A DNA stretch of 64,000 nucleotides, taken from assembly GCF_001591505.1 (NCBI RefSeq), contig NZ_BCVA01000005.1, forward strand, positions 1 through 64,000, written 5' to 3'. Numbering within the stretch: the stretch's first letter is position 1; each line of letters begins with the position of its first letter. The notes below the pieces were generated by a model that saw only the letters and a program-made list of their open reading frames with translations, was not told the origin of the DNA and ran no database searches. The stretch is from Neobacillus niacini NBRC 15566. GTDB taxonomy: Bacteria > Bacillota > Bacilli > Bacillales > Cytobacillaceae. A program made the position numbers and the translations under genes. Of the stretch, positions 43,531 to 55,170 are shown piece by piece.

Positions 43531-45247
43531 AATCTTCCATTGTAGATAGGTCACCAGTTGGCAGGTTAAGTTCCCATGCCTTTAAGACTCGTCTCATAAT
43601 CTTACCGCTTCTTGTTTTAGGAAGCTTATCTCGGAAATCAATTTCTCTAGGGGCTGCATGTGCAGCAAGCCCTTTCTTTACAAATTGTCTGATTTCTTCT
43701 TTCAGCTCATCTGAAGCTACATAGCCGTCTCTTAGTGCGATAAAAGCTTTAATAATTTCACCGCGTACAGGGTCAGGTTTTCCGATTACCCCTGCCTCTG
43801 CTATAGCAGGGTGTTCGACAAGCTTGCTTTCTACTTCAAATGGTCCAACGCGCTCACCAGATGTCATGATTACATCATCCACACGTCCTTGGAACCAGAA
43901 ATATCCGTCCTCATCCATATAGGCGGAATCACCAGAAAAATACCATCCGCTTGGCATAAAATAGGATTCATATTTTTCAGGATTATTCCAAATGGTGTGC
44001 ATCATCGAAGGCCAGCCCTTTTTAATAGCAAGATTTCCCATACGGTAAGGAGGGAGTTCATTGCCTTGGTCGTCGATGATAGCAGCCACAACACCAGGAA
44101 TCGGTTTGCCCATTGATCCTGGTTTAATCTCCATACAAGGGTAGTTACTAATTAGCTGCGCACCAGTTTCCGTCATCCACCAGTTATCGTGAATTCTTTT
44201 GTTAAAGACCTTAACTCCCCATTTTACCACCTCAGGGTTTAAAGGTTCCCCAACACTCAAGACATGGCGAAGGCTGCTTAAATTGTATTTTTTCACAATT
44301 TCATCACCGGCACCCATTAACATACGGAACGCAGTAGGAGCACTATACCAAACAGTAACACCAAAGTCTTCTATCATTTTGTACCAAGTATCCGGGCTGA
44401 AACGTCCGCCTACAATCACGTTGGAAGTACCTGTTAACCAAGGTCCAAAAATACCGTATGAAGTCCCTGTAACCCATCCAGGGTCAGCTGTACACCAATA
44501 TACATCTTCTTCTTTTAAATCTAATACCCATTTAGCTGTTTGGTATTGTTGGATCATTGCATTATGTACATGCAAGACTCCTTTTGGTTTGCCTGTAGAT
44601 CCAGAAGTATAGTGAAGAATGAGACCATCCGTACGTTCTACCCATTCAACTCGCAGCTGGCTGCCAGCAGACTCAAATTTTTCTAGGAAGTTAATGTACA
44701 AACCATTTTCTTCAACATTTTCACCCACAAGGAAAATATGTTTCAAAGCTGGCAGTTCATCAACAGGTACACGATCTAATAATTCAGGAGTTGTTACCAA
44801 AACTTTTGCTTCACTATCTTGCAAACGATCACGAACCGCACCTTCCATAAAAGCTTCAAATAATGGTCCGACGATTGCTCCCAGCTTGATAGCACCTAAT
44901 ACAGTAAAATATAGTTCTGGTGACCGTGGCATGAAAATAAATACGCGGTCTCCTTTTTCAACATCTCCATATGTTTTTAACACATTACCAGCTTTATTTG
45001 AAAGCTCTTTCATTTCTTTGAATGTATATTTTTCATTCCTAGTATTATCGCGATAATATAGAGCTACCTTGTTTTTTCGAAATGTTTCAGCATGACGGTC
45101 AATAGCCTCATAAGCCATATTCACAAGTCCTGTCTCATACCAGGAAAATTCCTTTTCGGTCTCCTCCCAACTGAAGGTCTTATACTTTTCATCATAATTT
45201 GATAAGTTATGCTCCCCTTGCATTACTGGTAGCTTTTCCACTTTCAT
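43529..45247 (-). CDS. acsA: Acetyl-CoA synthetase AcsA
   Basis: This 572-aa ANL-family ligase activates acetate through acetyl-AMP. It has the P-loop LILHYTSGSTGKPKGVLHVHN, WWMTETGAQ, YFSGDSAYMDEDGYFWFQGR and the C-terminal RSGKIMRR, whose Lys549 is the site acetylated by AcuA in the homologous system. It is divergent from acuABC, sharing a 200-bp promoter region. No convincing cre site was found there. The ATG follows AAGGGGGAAAT. Confidence 0.96.
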   Translation of the reverse strand: MKVEKLPVMQGEHNLSNYDEKYKTFSWEETEKEFSWYETGLVNMAYEAIDRHAETFRKNKVALYYRDNTRNEKYTFKEMKELSNKAGNVLKTYGDVEKGDRVFIFMPRSPELYFTVLGAIKLGAIVGPLFEAFMEGAVRDRLQDSEAKVLVTTPELLDRVPVDELPALKHIFLVGENVEENGLYINFLEKFESAGSQLRVEWVERTDGLILHYTSGSTGKPKGVLHVHNAMIQQYQTAKWVLDLKEEDVYWCTADPGWVTGTSYGIFGPWLTGTSNVIVGGRFSPDTWYKMIEDFGVTVWYSAPTAFRMLMGAGDEIVKKYNLSSLRHVLSVGEPLNPEVVKWGVKVFNKRIHDNWWMTETGAQLISNYPCMEIKPGSMGKPIPGVVAAIIDDQGNELPPYRMGNLAIKKGWPSMMHTIWNNPEKYESYFMPSGWYFSGDSAYMDEDGYFWFQGRVDDVIMTSGERVGPFEVESKLVEHPAIAEAGVIGKPDPVRGEIIKAFIALRDGYVASDELKEEIRQFVKKGLAAHAAPREIDFRDKLPKTRSGKIMRRVLKAWELNLPTGDLSTMED

Positions 45248-45447
45248 TCCATTTCCCCCTTATGCTAGTATGAGATTATTATAGTACAAATATAAACTAT
45301 TCTCAATTTTTAAAAAAGTTTTATGTTTGTTGATAAATTGTCACATAGATTTCTAATTTGACAGAAAATTATGTAAAGAGGCTAATTATCGATAGAAATT
45401 ATGTATAATAGAACTGATAAGCGAATGATTTTTCAGGTGGTGTAGGG

Positions 45448-46080
45448 ATGGAACACAAAAAAACATACAATGCAAAAGAATTAAAAACTCCCCATGGAAA
45501 TTTAATAATTGAAGGTCCTATTTCCTCAGATAAACTTGCTGGATATGAATTTCATGAACATTTAACTGCTTTTCGCCCTCCTGATCAGCAGCATCAAGCA
45601 CTAGTTGGGATTGCGCAGCTCGAAGAGGGAAGAATTATTATCGCACGACATCACCACACAATTGTGGGTTATGTGACCTACTTATTTCCTGATCCTCTTG
45701 AACGATGGTCGGAAGACAAAATGGATAATTTAATTGAATTAGGTGCTATTGAGGTAATTCCTAAATTTAGAGGATGTGCTGTCGGAAAAAATCTCCTTAC
45801 CGTGTCTATGATGGATGAAGCAATGGAGGATTACTTAATCATTACGACAGAATATTATTGGCATTGGGATTTAAAGGGAACAGGGTTAAATGTTTGGGAA
45901 TATCGCAAAATCATGGAGAAAATGATGAATGCCGGGGGTCTTGAGTGGTATGCAACAGATGATCCTGAGATTTGTTCACATCCTGCTAACTGTTTGATGG
46001 CGAGAATTGGAAAAAGGGTAGATGTAGAGACAATCCAAAGGTTTGATCGGCTTCGTTTTATGAATCGATTTATGTATTGA
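45448..46080 (+). CDS. acuA: GNAT protein acetyltransferase AcuA
   Basis: This 210-aa GNAT enzyme inactivates AcsA by acetylating its catalytic lysine. The acetyl-CoA loop is seen in [18 protein letters not shown] (RxxG-like). The start is ATG 45448 after AGGTGGTG. A -10-like TATAAT lies at 45404-45409 and a TTGACA at 45359-45364; their spacing suggests separate elements. It is followed by acuB with a 29-bp gap. Confidence 0.93.
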   Translation: MEHKKTYNAKELKTPHGNLIIEGPISSDKLAGYEFHEHLTAFRPPDQQHQALVGIAQLEEGRIIIARHHHTIVGYVTYLFPDPLERWSEDKMDNLIELGAIEVIPKFRGCAVGKNLLTVSMMDEAMEDYLIITTEYYWHWDLKGTGLNVWEYRKIMEKMMNAGGLEWYATDDPEICSHPANCLMARIGKRVDVETIQRFDRLRFMNRFMY

Positions 46081-46109
46081 AACCAAACTCAATTGAGGAG
46101 GCCATTCGG

Positions 46110-46757
46110 ATGTTAGTAGAAGAAATAATGAAAACGGAGATTGTTACGGTTACCCCAAGTGTTTCAATCGCTGACACAATGAGATTAATGGAGAAAAAAA
46201 AAATCCGTCATATACCAGTTATCGATGCTAATAAACAGCTTGTTGGCATTGTAACCTTAAATGATATACGTGAAGCGGCTCCATCTATTTTTCGTGCAAA
46301 CGAACATTTAGAAGACCTTGAAAAACCCGTTGATTCGATCATGAAAAAAGATGTTATCACTGGTCATCCTCTTGATTTTGTGGAGGAAATAGCAGCAGTC
46401 TTTTATGAGCATAAGATTAGCTGTGTTCCGATTACAAACAATCAACAGCTTGTTGGGATTGTAACTGAAACGGATTTACTCCGAACGCTCGTTGAGTTGA
46501 CAGGTGCCCACCAACCTGGGTCACAAATTGAAATAAGGGTACCCAATCTTGCAGGAAAGCTTAGTGAAATTACCAGTATCATAAAGAATCGGAAAGCAAA
46601 TATTTTGAGTGTACTAGTATATCCTGACAAAAAAGATGACCAATTTAAAATTCTTGTTATAAGATTACAAACCATGAACCCTACTGTCCTCATTCAGGAT
46701 TTAAAACTATCGGGCTATGACGTTCTTTGGCCGAATCTGCCAGGTGTTTCTCTATGA
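46110..46757 (+). CDS. acuB: CBS-ACT protein AcuB
   Basis: This 215-aa protein carries two CBS domains ([22 protein letters not shown] ... and [17 protein letters not shown] ... ), then an ACT domain ([21 protein letters not shown]). It probably binds adenine nucleotides and an amino acid-like ligand; its exact role in the acu system is unknown. ATG 46110 follows GAGGAGG; the TTG at 46077 overlaps the acuA stop. acuC overlaps its end by 4 nt (ATGA). Confidence 0.92.
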   Translation: MLVEEIMKTEIVTVTPSVSIADTMRLMEKKKIRHIPVIDANKQLVGIVTLNDIREAAPSIFRANEHLEDLEKPVDSIMKKDVITGHPLDFVEEIAAVFYEHKISCVPITNNQQLVGIVTETDLLRTLVELTGAHQPGSQIEIRVPNLAGKLSEITSIIKNRKANILSVLVYPDKKDDQFKILVIRLQTMNPTVLIQDLKLSGYDVLWPNLPGVSL

Positions 46758-47929
46758 CCGACGCCTGTTCATTTGTATTTTCAGAGGAATTGTTAAATTA
46801 TAAATTCGGCAATAACCATCCTTTTAATCAGTTTCGACTGAAACTCACTGTCGATTTGTTACATAGATTATATGCTTTAGACAATATTCAGATTGTTACC
46901 CCAAGGATGGCAACGGAGGAAGAACTTTGCCTTGTTCATGATCCAAGCTATATTGATGCTGTAAAGATGGCGGGGTATGGAAAACTTCCACAACAAGTAG
47001 CTGAGAATTATGGATTAGGAACGGAAGATACACCGATATTTCCTAAAATGCACGAAGCGAGCGCTCTGCTTGTCGGGGGTACATTAACTGCCGTCGATCA
47101 AGTAATGACAGGACAGGCAGTCCATGCTCTTCACTTAGGAGGGGGATTGCATCATGGTTTTCGCGGAAAGGCTTCTGGATTTTGCATTTATAATGATAGT
47201 TCAGTAGCTATTAAGTATCTGCAAAAAAAATATAATGCAAGAGTACTATATGTTGATACGGATGCCCACCATGGTGACGGAGTTCAATGGTCCTTTTATG
47301 ATGACCCCGATGTCTGCACCCTCTCCATACATGAAACAGGAAGATACCTGTTTCCTGGTACTGGAAATGTGAACGAAAGAGGACATGGAAAGGGGTACGG
47401 GTATTCTTTTAATATTCCAGTAGATGCATTCACGGAGGATGATTCTTGGCTGCATGTGTATACCCAATCAATAAAGGAAGTAGCAGCGTTTTTTAAGCCT
47501 GATGTTATTCTGACACAAAATGGAGCAGACTCTCATTATTATGACCCTTTAACGCATTTATCGGCAACTATGAAAATCTATCGTGAAATCCCAAAGTTAG
47601 CACATGAAATTGCCCATCAATATTGCGGAGGTAAATGGATTGCTGTTGGCGGTGGGGGTTATGACATATGGCGTGTGGTTCCGAGGGCTTGGGCACTTAT
47701 TTGGTTGGAAATGACTGAAAACTCAAACTGTTATGGAAGTTTACCACAGGATTGGATTGAATATTGGCAGGAAAAGGCTCCAGTGAGCCTTCCAATGAAT
47801 TGGGATGATCCAGCTGATTTGTATAAGCCGATTCCTAGAAAAGCAGAAATAACGGAAAAAAACTTACTGACTCTCGAAAAATCACTGTATCCAATTAGAA
47901 ATAATCAAAAAGGTGAATCTAAAAAATAA
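46754..47929 (+). CDS. acuC: Class I HDAC-like deacetylase AcuC
   Basis: This 391-aa zinc deacetylase of the histone deacetylase family should reactivate acetylated AcsA. It shows [24 protein letters not shown] (zinc Asp and His) and [16 protein letters not shown]. Its ATG overlaps the acuB TGA, so translation is coupled. The TAA lies within the following terminator. Confidence 0.94.
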   Translation: MTDACSFVFSEELLNYKFGNNHPFNQFRLKLTVDLLHRLYALDNIQIVTPRMATEEELCLVHDPSYIDAVKMAGYGKLPQQVAENYGLGTEDTPIFPKMHEASALLVGGTLTAVDQVMTGQAVHALHLGGGLHHGFRGKASGFCIYNDSSVAIKYLQKKYNARVLYVDTDAHHGDGVQWSFYDDPDVCTLSIHETGRYLFPGTGNVNERGHGKGYGYSFNIPVDAFTEDDSWLHVYTQSIKEVAAFFKPDVILTQNGADSHYYDPLTHLSATMKIYREIPKLAHEIAHQYCGGKWIAVGGGGYDIWRVVPRAWALIWLEMTENSNCYGSLPQDWIEYWQEKAPVSLPMNWDDPADLYKPIPRKAEITEKNLLTLEKSLYPIRNNQKGESKK

Positions 47930-47962
47930 AGGGGCTTGGATAAAAATCCAAGCTCCTTTATT
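47926..47962. terminator. Bidirectional terminator acuC/PBP gene
   Basis: A 17-bp stem AATAAAGGGGCTTGGAT/ATCCAAGCTCCTTTATT with one G-U pair, overlapping the acuC stop. Confidence 0.8.
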
Positions 47963-47967
47963 GTCAT

Positions 47968-50745
47968 TTATTGAGGTGCAGGTGTTGGGTCAGGAGCAGG
48001 TGCAGGATCAGGTGTAACAGTAACACCCACATCCACTTTATTAGATGGTCCAGATTCATTCCCAGCTATATCTACGGCTGTTATATAGTATGAACCGATA
48101 GATGCTGAGAAGGAAAGACTAGAGCCACTGATGATACTCCCGACTTTTGATCCGTTATGATAGACACGGTAGCCAACAATATCATTATCTGCCGGTGGTG
48201 ACCAAATGAGATTGTTACCGGATAATGAAAGTGTCACCCCATCTGGCCGTTTTCCGTTATCGACCATCTTATCATTCGGAATGAGGATTTTGCTCCAACG
48301 GTCCATTTTCGGTATGAGCTGACTGTAATTATTAAAACTATTTCCAACCATTTGTTTAATGAAGTCAGGATTTAAGATAACGCCTTGCTGAGAAAATTCT
48401 GCTGGTGTTGAATCTAAAGCTAGATACTTTTTATCACCAATTTGCACATAATTTCCTGCAATTAGGCTGTCATCCTGCTTTGTCGGTACATTCTCTGCAT
48501 TAAAATAATCACTTACAACTAAACCAGCCTGTGAACAAGCTGCTGAAGGTAATAAGCCTGAAACTGCGCAAAACGAGCGCTTTACGATTCCAGTTGGTAC
48601 AGGAAATGATTCAGCAGGACTAATTAACTCAGGTTTAATATCATAAGCAGCATTCATCAATTCAGCCCATAGATTATTTGTTCTTTGTGAGTAAGACATT
48701 CCGCCATTATTTAATGATTTTGGCGTGTCATAACCCGTCCAAATTCCAAATGTTACACTTGGATTGGTGGCTACAAACCAAGCATCATGGAAATCATGAC
48801 CCGTTCCTGTTTTACCTGCCCAATCTGCTCTGAACTTTAATTTACTATTAATACCCTGAGCCGTACCACTTTTGATTACATCTCGCATCATATCGAGTGT
48901 TAAAAATGCAGTTTGTGGTTTAAATACATCGACAGGCTTCACTTCATGTTGATAAATAGTTTTCCCGTTTTTATCGACGATTTTTTCGATCATGTATGCA
49001 TCAATAAATTTACCTTCATTTGCAAAGGTTCCAAAGGCGTTGGTGTTTTCTTCGACTGTAACCCCATTTTTCAATGAACCTATAGAGGTTGAAAGATTGG
49101 TATAATCATCACTTTTTAGCGATGTAAAGCCCATTTTTTCAAGATATTTTGCAGGCTGCTGGTCTAATATATCTTTATATAATTTAACAGCAGGTACGTT
49201 ATAAGATTTCTTTAGTGCAAATCTTGCTGAGGTGATACCGCTGTACCTCTTGTCATAGTTGTTAGGCCAAGGTCTTGAAATGGAAGGTTCGAGCCTTAAA
49301 GCTACGTCCGGTAAAGGTGTCCCTGGTGAGGCTTTCCCCAATTCAATTGCTGGTGCATAAACGAGAAGAGGCTTCATTGTAGAGCCATTTTGCCGAACAG
49401 CACTAGTTGCATGATTAAGTTCCTGCTTATTGTGATCTCGTCCACCGACAAAACTGATGATTTTCCCGGTTTTATTCTCGATAAGCATAGCACCGACTTC
49501 AACCGGTTCCATGACATTAATCATTTCCCCAGTTTCTGGATCCTGTTTCTGTTCTGGCTTGTCAGGTCCGTAATTTGGGTAGTTATTCTTTACAACTTGG
49601 AAAACATCATAAATATCTTTGTTGATCGTTGTATGAATTTCGTATCCATTTTGCCTTAAATTTTGTTTGGCCAAAGTTTTGTATTTATAAAAAAGATTCT
49701 CATCTTCTTTTAAATCGTTTTCCTCAAAGCCGTCATTTTTTGCCAATACATTGGTTAGGACTTCGATAGCCCGCTTTTCAATTTCAAATGATAAGTATGG
49801 ATATTTTTCTAGCGGATTATCCCCCGCAGGAATAAAATCCTTTGTAATATCATAGGCTGCGGCTTCGGCATACTGTGTTTCGGTTATATGACCGCCATCA
49901 TACATTCTTTTTAGAACTGTTTTCATTCGTGTAAGTCCAGGTTCTAAATTGTTTTTCACTGTACCTTCTCTTGTAAAAGGTGTGTAGCCAAAGGGACTTT
50001 GCGGTAAACCTGCTATAAAGGCAGCTTGTGGAAGGGTTAATTCGCTCGCATTTTTCCCGAATATTCCTTTTGCTGCGGCTTGGACACCGGCGATATTTTT
50101 ACCAGATGAATTTCTTCCAAATGTTGAAACGTTTAGGTAAGCTTCTAAAATTTCTTTTTTGCTAAAAAACTTTTCAAGTCGGAGGGCAAGCAAAATTTCA
50201 TTTGCTTTTCTTTCGAAGGAGACCTCATTCGTTAAGATTTGATTTTTGATTAATTGCTGTGTTAAGGTACTTCCGCCTGATTGAATGGAAGCGTTCGTTA
50301 CTTCTTGGAAGAGTGCCCGAAAAACTGCTTTTGGGACAACTCCTTTGTGCGTATAAAAGTACTCATCTTCAGTTGCAATGACTGCTTTTACTAAAAAGTC
50401 TGAAACTTGATCAATTTTTACTTCTTCACGTTCAAGGTCTGTACGCAGCTTTCCTAAATAGACATTGTCAGAAAAGTATAAGTCCGATGTTTCTGTATAA
50501 TTATAAATGTCCTTTTTCATGCTGTCATATGACCGGACAGGTTCGTCCTTAACAAGCGAAGCGAAATATCCTGCACCCACACCACCTGCAAATGCTCCTC
50601 CAAGTATTACGACAGTAATAGTCAACAGTAAAAGGTTCCAAAAGACCTGGTATGTAATACGTGCACTTTTTACTGTTTTTTTATGGGTGAACAAGTGGGT
50701 TATAGACTTTAATTTCTCTATCCACGCTTGAAATTTATTGTTCAT
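47968..50745 (-). CDS. Class A penicillin-binding protein with FN3 domain
   Basis: This 925-aa bifunctional peptidoglycan synthase has a cytosolic N-terminus, one membrane anchor (about 31-65), and a GT51 glycosyltransferase domain with ATEDEYFYTHKGV and GGSTLTQQLIKN. The transpeptidase has GSTMKPLL (active Ser), KSYNVP and GKTGTGHD. A C-terminal fibronectin III domain follows (about 820-905, PPADNDIVGYRVYHNG) and a Pro-rich tail. It is one of several class A PBPs expected in Bacillaceae; I cannot assign ponA, pbpD, pbpF or pbpG. I do not recall a PBP gene here in B. subtilis. Confidence 0.92.
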   Translation of the reverse strand: MNNKFQAWIEKLKSITHLFTHKKTVKSARITYQVFWNLLLLTITVVILGGAFAGGVGAGYFASLVKDEPVRSYDSMKKDIYNYTETSDLYFSDNVYLGKLRTDLEREEVKIDQVSDFLVKAVIATEDEYFYTHKGVVPKAVFRALFQEVTNASIQSGGSTLTQQLIKNQILTNEVSFERKANEILLALRLEKFFSKKEILEAYLNVSTFGRNSSGKNIAGVQAAAKGIFGKNASELTLPQAAFIAGLPQSPFGYTPFTREGTVKNNLEPGLTRMKTVLKRMYDGGHITETQYAEAAAYDITKDFIPAGDNPLEKYPYLSFEIEKRAIEVLTNVLAKNDGFEENDLKEDENLFYKYKTLAKQNLRQNGYEIHTTINKDIYDVFQVVKNNYPNYGPDKPEQKQDPETGEMINVMEPVEVGAMLIENKTGKIISFVGGRDHNKQELNHATSAVRQNGSTMKPLLVYAPAIELGKASPGTPLPDVALRLEPSISRPWPNNYDKRYSGITSARFALKKSYNVPAVKLYKDILDQQPAKYLEKMGFTSLKSDDYTNLSTSIGSLKNGVTVEENTNAFGTFANEGKFIDAYMIEKIVDKNGKTIYQHEVKPVDVFKPQTAFLTLDMMRDVIKSGTAQGINSKLKFRADWAGKTGTGHDFHDAWFVATNPSVTFGIWTGYDTPKSLNNGGMSYSQRTNNLWAELMNAAYDIKPELISPAESFPVPTGIVKRSFCAVSGLLPSAACSQAGLVVSDYFNAENVPTKQDDSLIAGNYVQIGDKKYLALDSTPAEFSQQGVILNPDFIKQMVGNSFNNYSQLIPKMDRWSKILIPNDKMVDNGKRPDGVTLSLSGNNLIWSPPADNDIVGYRVYHNGSKVGSIISGSSLSFSASIGSYYITAVDIAGNESGPSNKVDVGVTVTPDPAPAPDPTPAPQ

Positions 50746-50838
50746 CGAATCACCTCTTTTAAAATCACATATATTATAGCATATTGATGATTACAAAAAT
50801 GACAAACTTCTACATTTTTCTGATATTACCAATTCCTG

Positions 50839-50867
50839 TTTGACAGTGACAATAATTTATGGTAAAA
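50839..50867 (+). promoter_or_regulatory. Sigma-A promoter of tyrS
   Basis: TTGACA (50839-50844), 17-bp spacer, TAAAAA (50862-50867). Predicted start is near 50874, just before the T-box leader. Confidence 0.65.
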
Positions 50868-50873
50868 ATTCTA

Positions 50874-51126
50874 TAAGTTATCAATTTAATAATCAAGCTA
50901 TGAAGGGAATCTACTGTAGGTCTTCTATCCCTGTTTTTAGAGAGTCAGCGGCTGGTGAAAGCTGATACAAATAGAAGAGTGAATTACATCCCAGAGCATT
51001 CTCCGTGAACATAGAAGTAGTGGAGAACGGACTAAACCGTTAATTTTTCGAGTTGGAGTGATTTTTGCTCAAGCCGGGTGGTACCGCGCGTTATGCGTCC
51101 CTGCATTTTTTGCAGGGGCGCTTTTT
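50874..51126 (+). promoter_or_regulatory. T-box riboswitch of tyrS
   Basis: The T-box core CCGGGTGGTACCGCG is at 51074-51088 and the terminator GCGTCCCTGCA/TGCAGGGGCGC with TTTTTG at 51095-51126. The Stem I apical segment GGCTGGTGAAAGC is at about 50950. The specifier codon reads TAC (50985-50987, in GAATTACATC), matching tyrosine. Confidence 0.93.
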
Positions 51127-51135
51127 GTGTTATTT

Positions 51136-52530
<1,395 letters not shown>

Positions 52531-52607
52531 TTATTAGCTAGCCGGCCCTTATTTGGGTCGGTTTTCTTATAATTGGAGATGCTGGGGAAACTTGGATTGA
52601 GGAGATC

Positions 52608-52863
52608 GTAAGGGAGAGGACCCACTTGCCCTAAAAAACAAAAACGGAATTGTTCGGTCGAGTGGGGAGGACCGACTTGCCCTAAAAAGCTGAAACGGAA
52701 ATGTTCGGTCGAGTGGGGAGGAGCCACTTGCCCTAAAAAGTTGAAACGGAATTGTTCGGTCGAGTGGGGAGGAGCCACTTGCCCTAAAAAAGCTGAAACG
52801 GGAAGGTTCGGTCGAGTGGGGAGGACCTACTTGCCTTAAAAAGCTAAAACGAAATTATTCGGT
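52608..52863. repeat. 51-bp minisatellite downstream of tyrS
   Basis: Five tandem units: 52608-52658 (degenerate start), 52659-52709, 52710-52760, 52761-52812 (52 bp, one extra A) and 52813-52863. Each contains ACTTGCCCTAAAAAG, GAAACGGAA and TGTTCGGTCGAGTGGGG. On the minus strand the 51-bp period reads as a 17-residue repeat (PPHSTEQFRFxFLGQV). The remaining intergenic sequence, 52531-52957, shows no other gene. Confidence 0.9.
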
Positions 52864-52957
52864 CAACTAAAATAGCTCATGGAATAACAATTCACTTATG
52901 TAACAATAAAAGAAGCTATCACGTCTCATATTATAAGTCGTACTTTCGGAGGTACTT

Positions 52958-53146
52958 ATGAAGTTACTCATCCATGCTTGTTTTATCATTCTCCTATTAC
53001 TTGTTACTTTCTTTGGTGTAGGTCCGGTGCTTTATGCAGACGGGGTGCTAACAGAACGCCTATTGACTGCAGCGGTGGTGGTGATCCTATACGCTACCAT
53101 TGGGTTCCTATATTCGAGAGCTATCAAGTGGATAAAAAGGAAATAA
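52958..53146 (+). CDS. Small two-helix membrane protein
   Basis: This 62-aa protein has two membrane helices (LIHACFIILLLLVTFFGVG and LLTAAVVVILYATIGFLYS) and a basic KWIKRK end, so both termini are probably cytosolic. The ATG has an excellent RBS (CGGAGGT), which supports a real gene. I do not recognise a named family. It stands alone between the minisatellite and a phosphoesterase gene. Confidence 0.75.
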   Translation: MKLLIHACFIILLLLVTFFGVGPVLYADGVLTERLLTAAVVVILYATIGFLYSRAIKWIKRK

Positions 53147-53187
53147 AATGCTCCTCGTTTTTTTACCTAATTTAGGAAAAGTTGCAG

Positions 53188-53212
53188 CCCAGTCTAATTT
53201 GACTGGGCTAAA
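53188..53212. other. Hairpin after the small membrane protein gene
   Basis: AGCCCAGTC/GACTGGGCT stem with a 6-nt loop and no T run on the plus strand; a weak terminator at best. Confidence 0.45.
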
Positions 53213-53333
53213 TGATATATAATTAATAGTATATTTTATATAAATAGGAAATGGCCCTTACTATTTTTTTCTACGAAATTAGTAGATTTCCTTCGGTCTC
53301 CTTTTTTAACAAACTATTACAGGAGCATACATA

Positions 53334-54170
<837 letters not shown>

Positions 54171-54199
54171 TTTCATCTGTCCAAAGATAAAATAAAGGG

Positions 54200-54254
54200 A
54201 AAAAATAAAAAACCCTAGAAGCTGCGTTATATAAACGCTGCCTATAGGGTTTTT
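54200..54254 (-). terminator. Terminator of rpsD
   Basis: Long imperfect stem AAAACCCTATAGGCAGCGTT/AACGCAGCTTCTAGGGTTTT with a TTTTTTATTTTT tail on the minus strand. Confidence 0.88.
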
Positions 54255-54258
54255 ATAA

Positions 54259-54861
54259 TTAACGAGAGTAGAACTCGACGATAAGAGTTTCGTTAATTTC
54301 AGCTGGTAATTCAGAACGCTCTGGTAAGCGAGTGAATGTACCTTCAAGCTTGTCTGCATCAAATGTTAAGTAGTCAGGTACGAAGTTATTAACTTCGATA
54401 GCTTCTTTAACAACATCAAGATTACGTGATTTTTCACGAAGGCTGATAGTTTGACCAGGAGCTAAACGGTATGATGGGATATCTACGCGAGATCCATCAA
54501 CCAAGATGTGACCGTGGTTAACTAATTGGCGAGCTGCACGACGAGTACGAGCTAAACCTAAACGGTAAACTACGTTGTCAAGACGTGATTCAAGTAGGAT
54601 CATGAAGTTTTCACCGTGAACCCCACCCAATTTGCCAGCTTTATCAAATAGGTTACGGAATTGACGCTCAGTTACTCCATACATATGACGAAGTTTTTGC
54701 TTTTCTTGTAATTGCAATCCGTATTCAGAAAGCTTCTTACGTTGGTTAGGACCATGTTGTCCAGGAGCGTAAGGACGCTTTTCTAATTCTTTACCTGTGC
54801 CGCTTAGAGAGATTCCAAGACGACGAGAAATTTTCCAGCTTGAGCCAGTATAACGAGCCAT
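54259..54861 (-). CDS. rpsD: 30S ribosomal protein S4
   Basis: This 200-aa primary 16S rRNA-binding protein begins [26 protein letters not shown] and has a central S4 domain ([31 protein letters not shown]). No Zn-binding cysteine cluster is seen at the N-terminus, so it is the Cys-less form. RBS AAGGAGGAGTC. Free S4 probably represses its own leader. Confidence 0.98.
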   Translation of the reverse strand: MARYTGSSWKISRRLGISLSGTGKELEKRPYAPGQHGPNQRKKLSEYGLQLQEKQKLRHMYGVTERQFRNLFDKAGKLGGVHGENFMILLESRLDNVVYRLGLARTRRAARQLVNHGHILVDGSRVDIPSYRLAPGQTISLREKSRNLDVVKEAIEVNNFVPDYLTFDADKLEGTFTRLPERSELPAEINETLIVEFYSR

Positions 54862-54879
54862 GAATGACTCCTCCTTAGT

Positions 54880-55020
54880 GTTTTTATTTTTTGGTAAAAT
54901 AAAAACCGTTATGAAACATCAATGATAGCCATTTTGTTTTCATGCACCTTCGCCCTAGCAGCAGAGGGTTACAAGATACACCATCAAATGAGTTCGATGA
55001 CTCATGAGGAACAAAATGAA
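54880..55020 (-). promoter_or_regulatory. Likely S4-binding autoregulatory leader of rpsD
   Basis: The 5'UTR can form a long-range stem ATTTTGTT/AACAAAAT (54931-54938/55010-55017), an ATGAGT/ACTCAT hairpin (54988-55005) and a GTTTTTATTTT/AAAATAAAAAC hairpin (54880-54906) just before the RBS. B. subtilis rpsD is known to be autoregulated through a structured leader of this type and place. The 309-bp gap to 55171 holds nothing else clear. Confidence 0.6.
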
Positions 55021-55170
55021 TCCATTCACGTGTTCACATAGGCTGCAGTTATTTTACACAAAGGATATTATATAATTTTATTCATCAATGTGTCAAGTTA
55101 ATTTCAGGAAATGAATAGTATAAAGAAATAGATAAAAAATGATAGCGTTTTCATATAGGAGGAATCAGTT

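Noticed and set aside
44199..45056. Two long plus-strand ORFs (137 and 145 codons)
   Set aside because: They are antisense shadows of acsA, which has full ANL-family motifs on the other strand.
45248..45447. cre site in the acsA-acuA divergent promoter
   Set aside because: The best candidate near TGATAAGCGAATGA has the wrong spacing around CG; no acceptable match was found, although CcpA control is known for these genes in B. subtilis.
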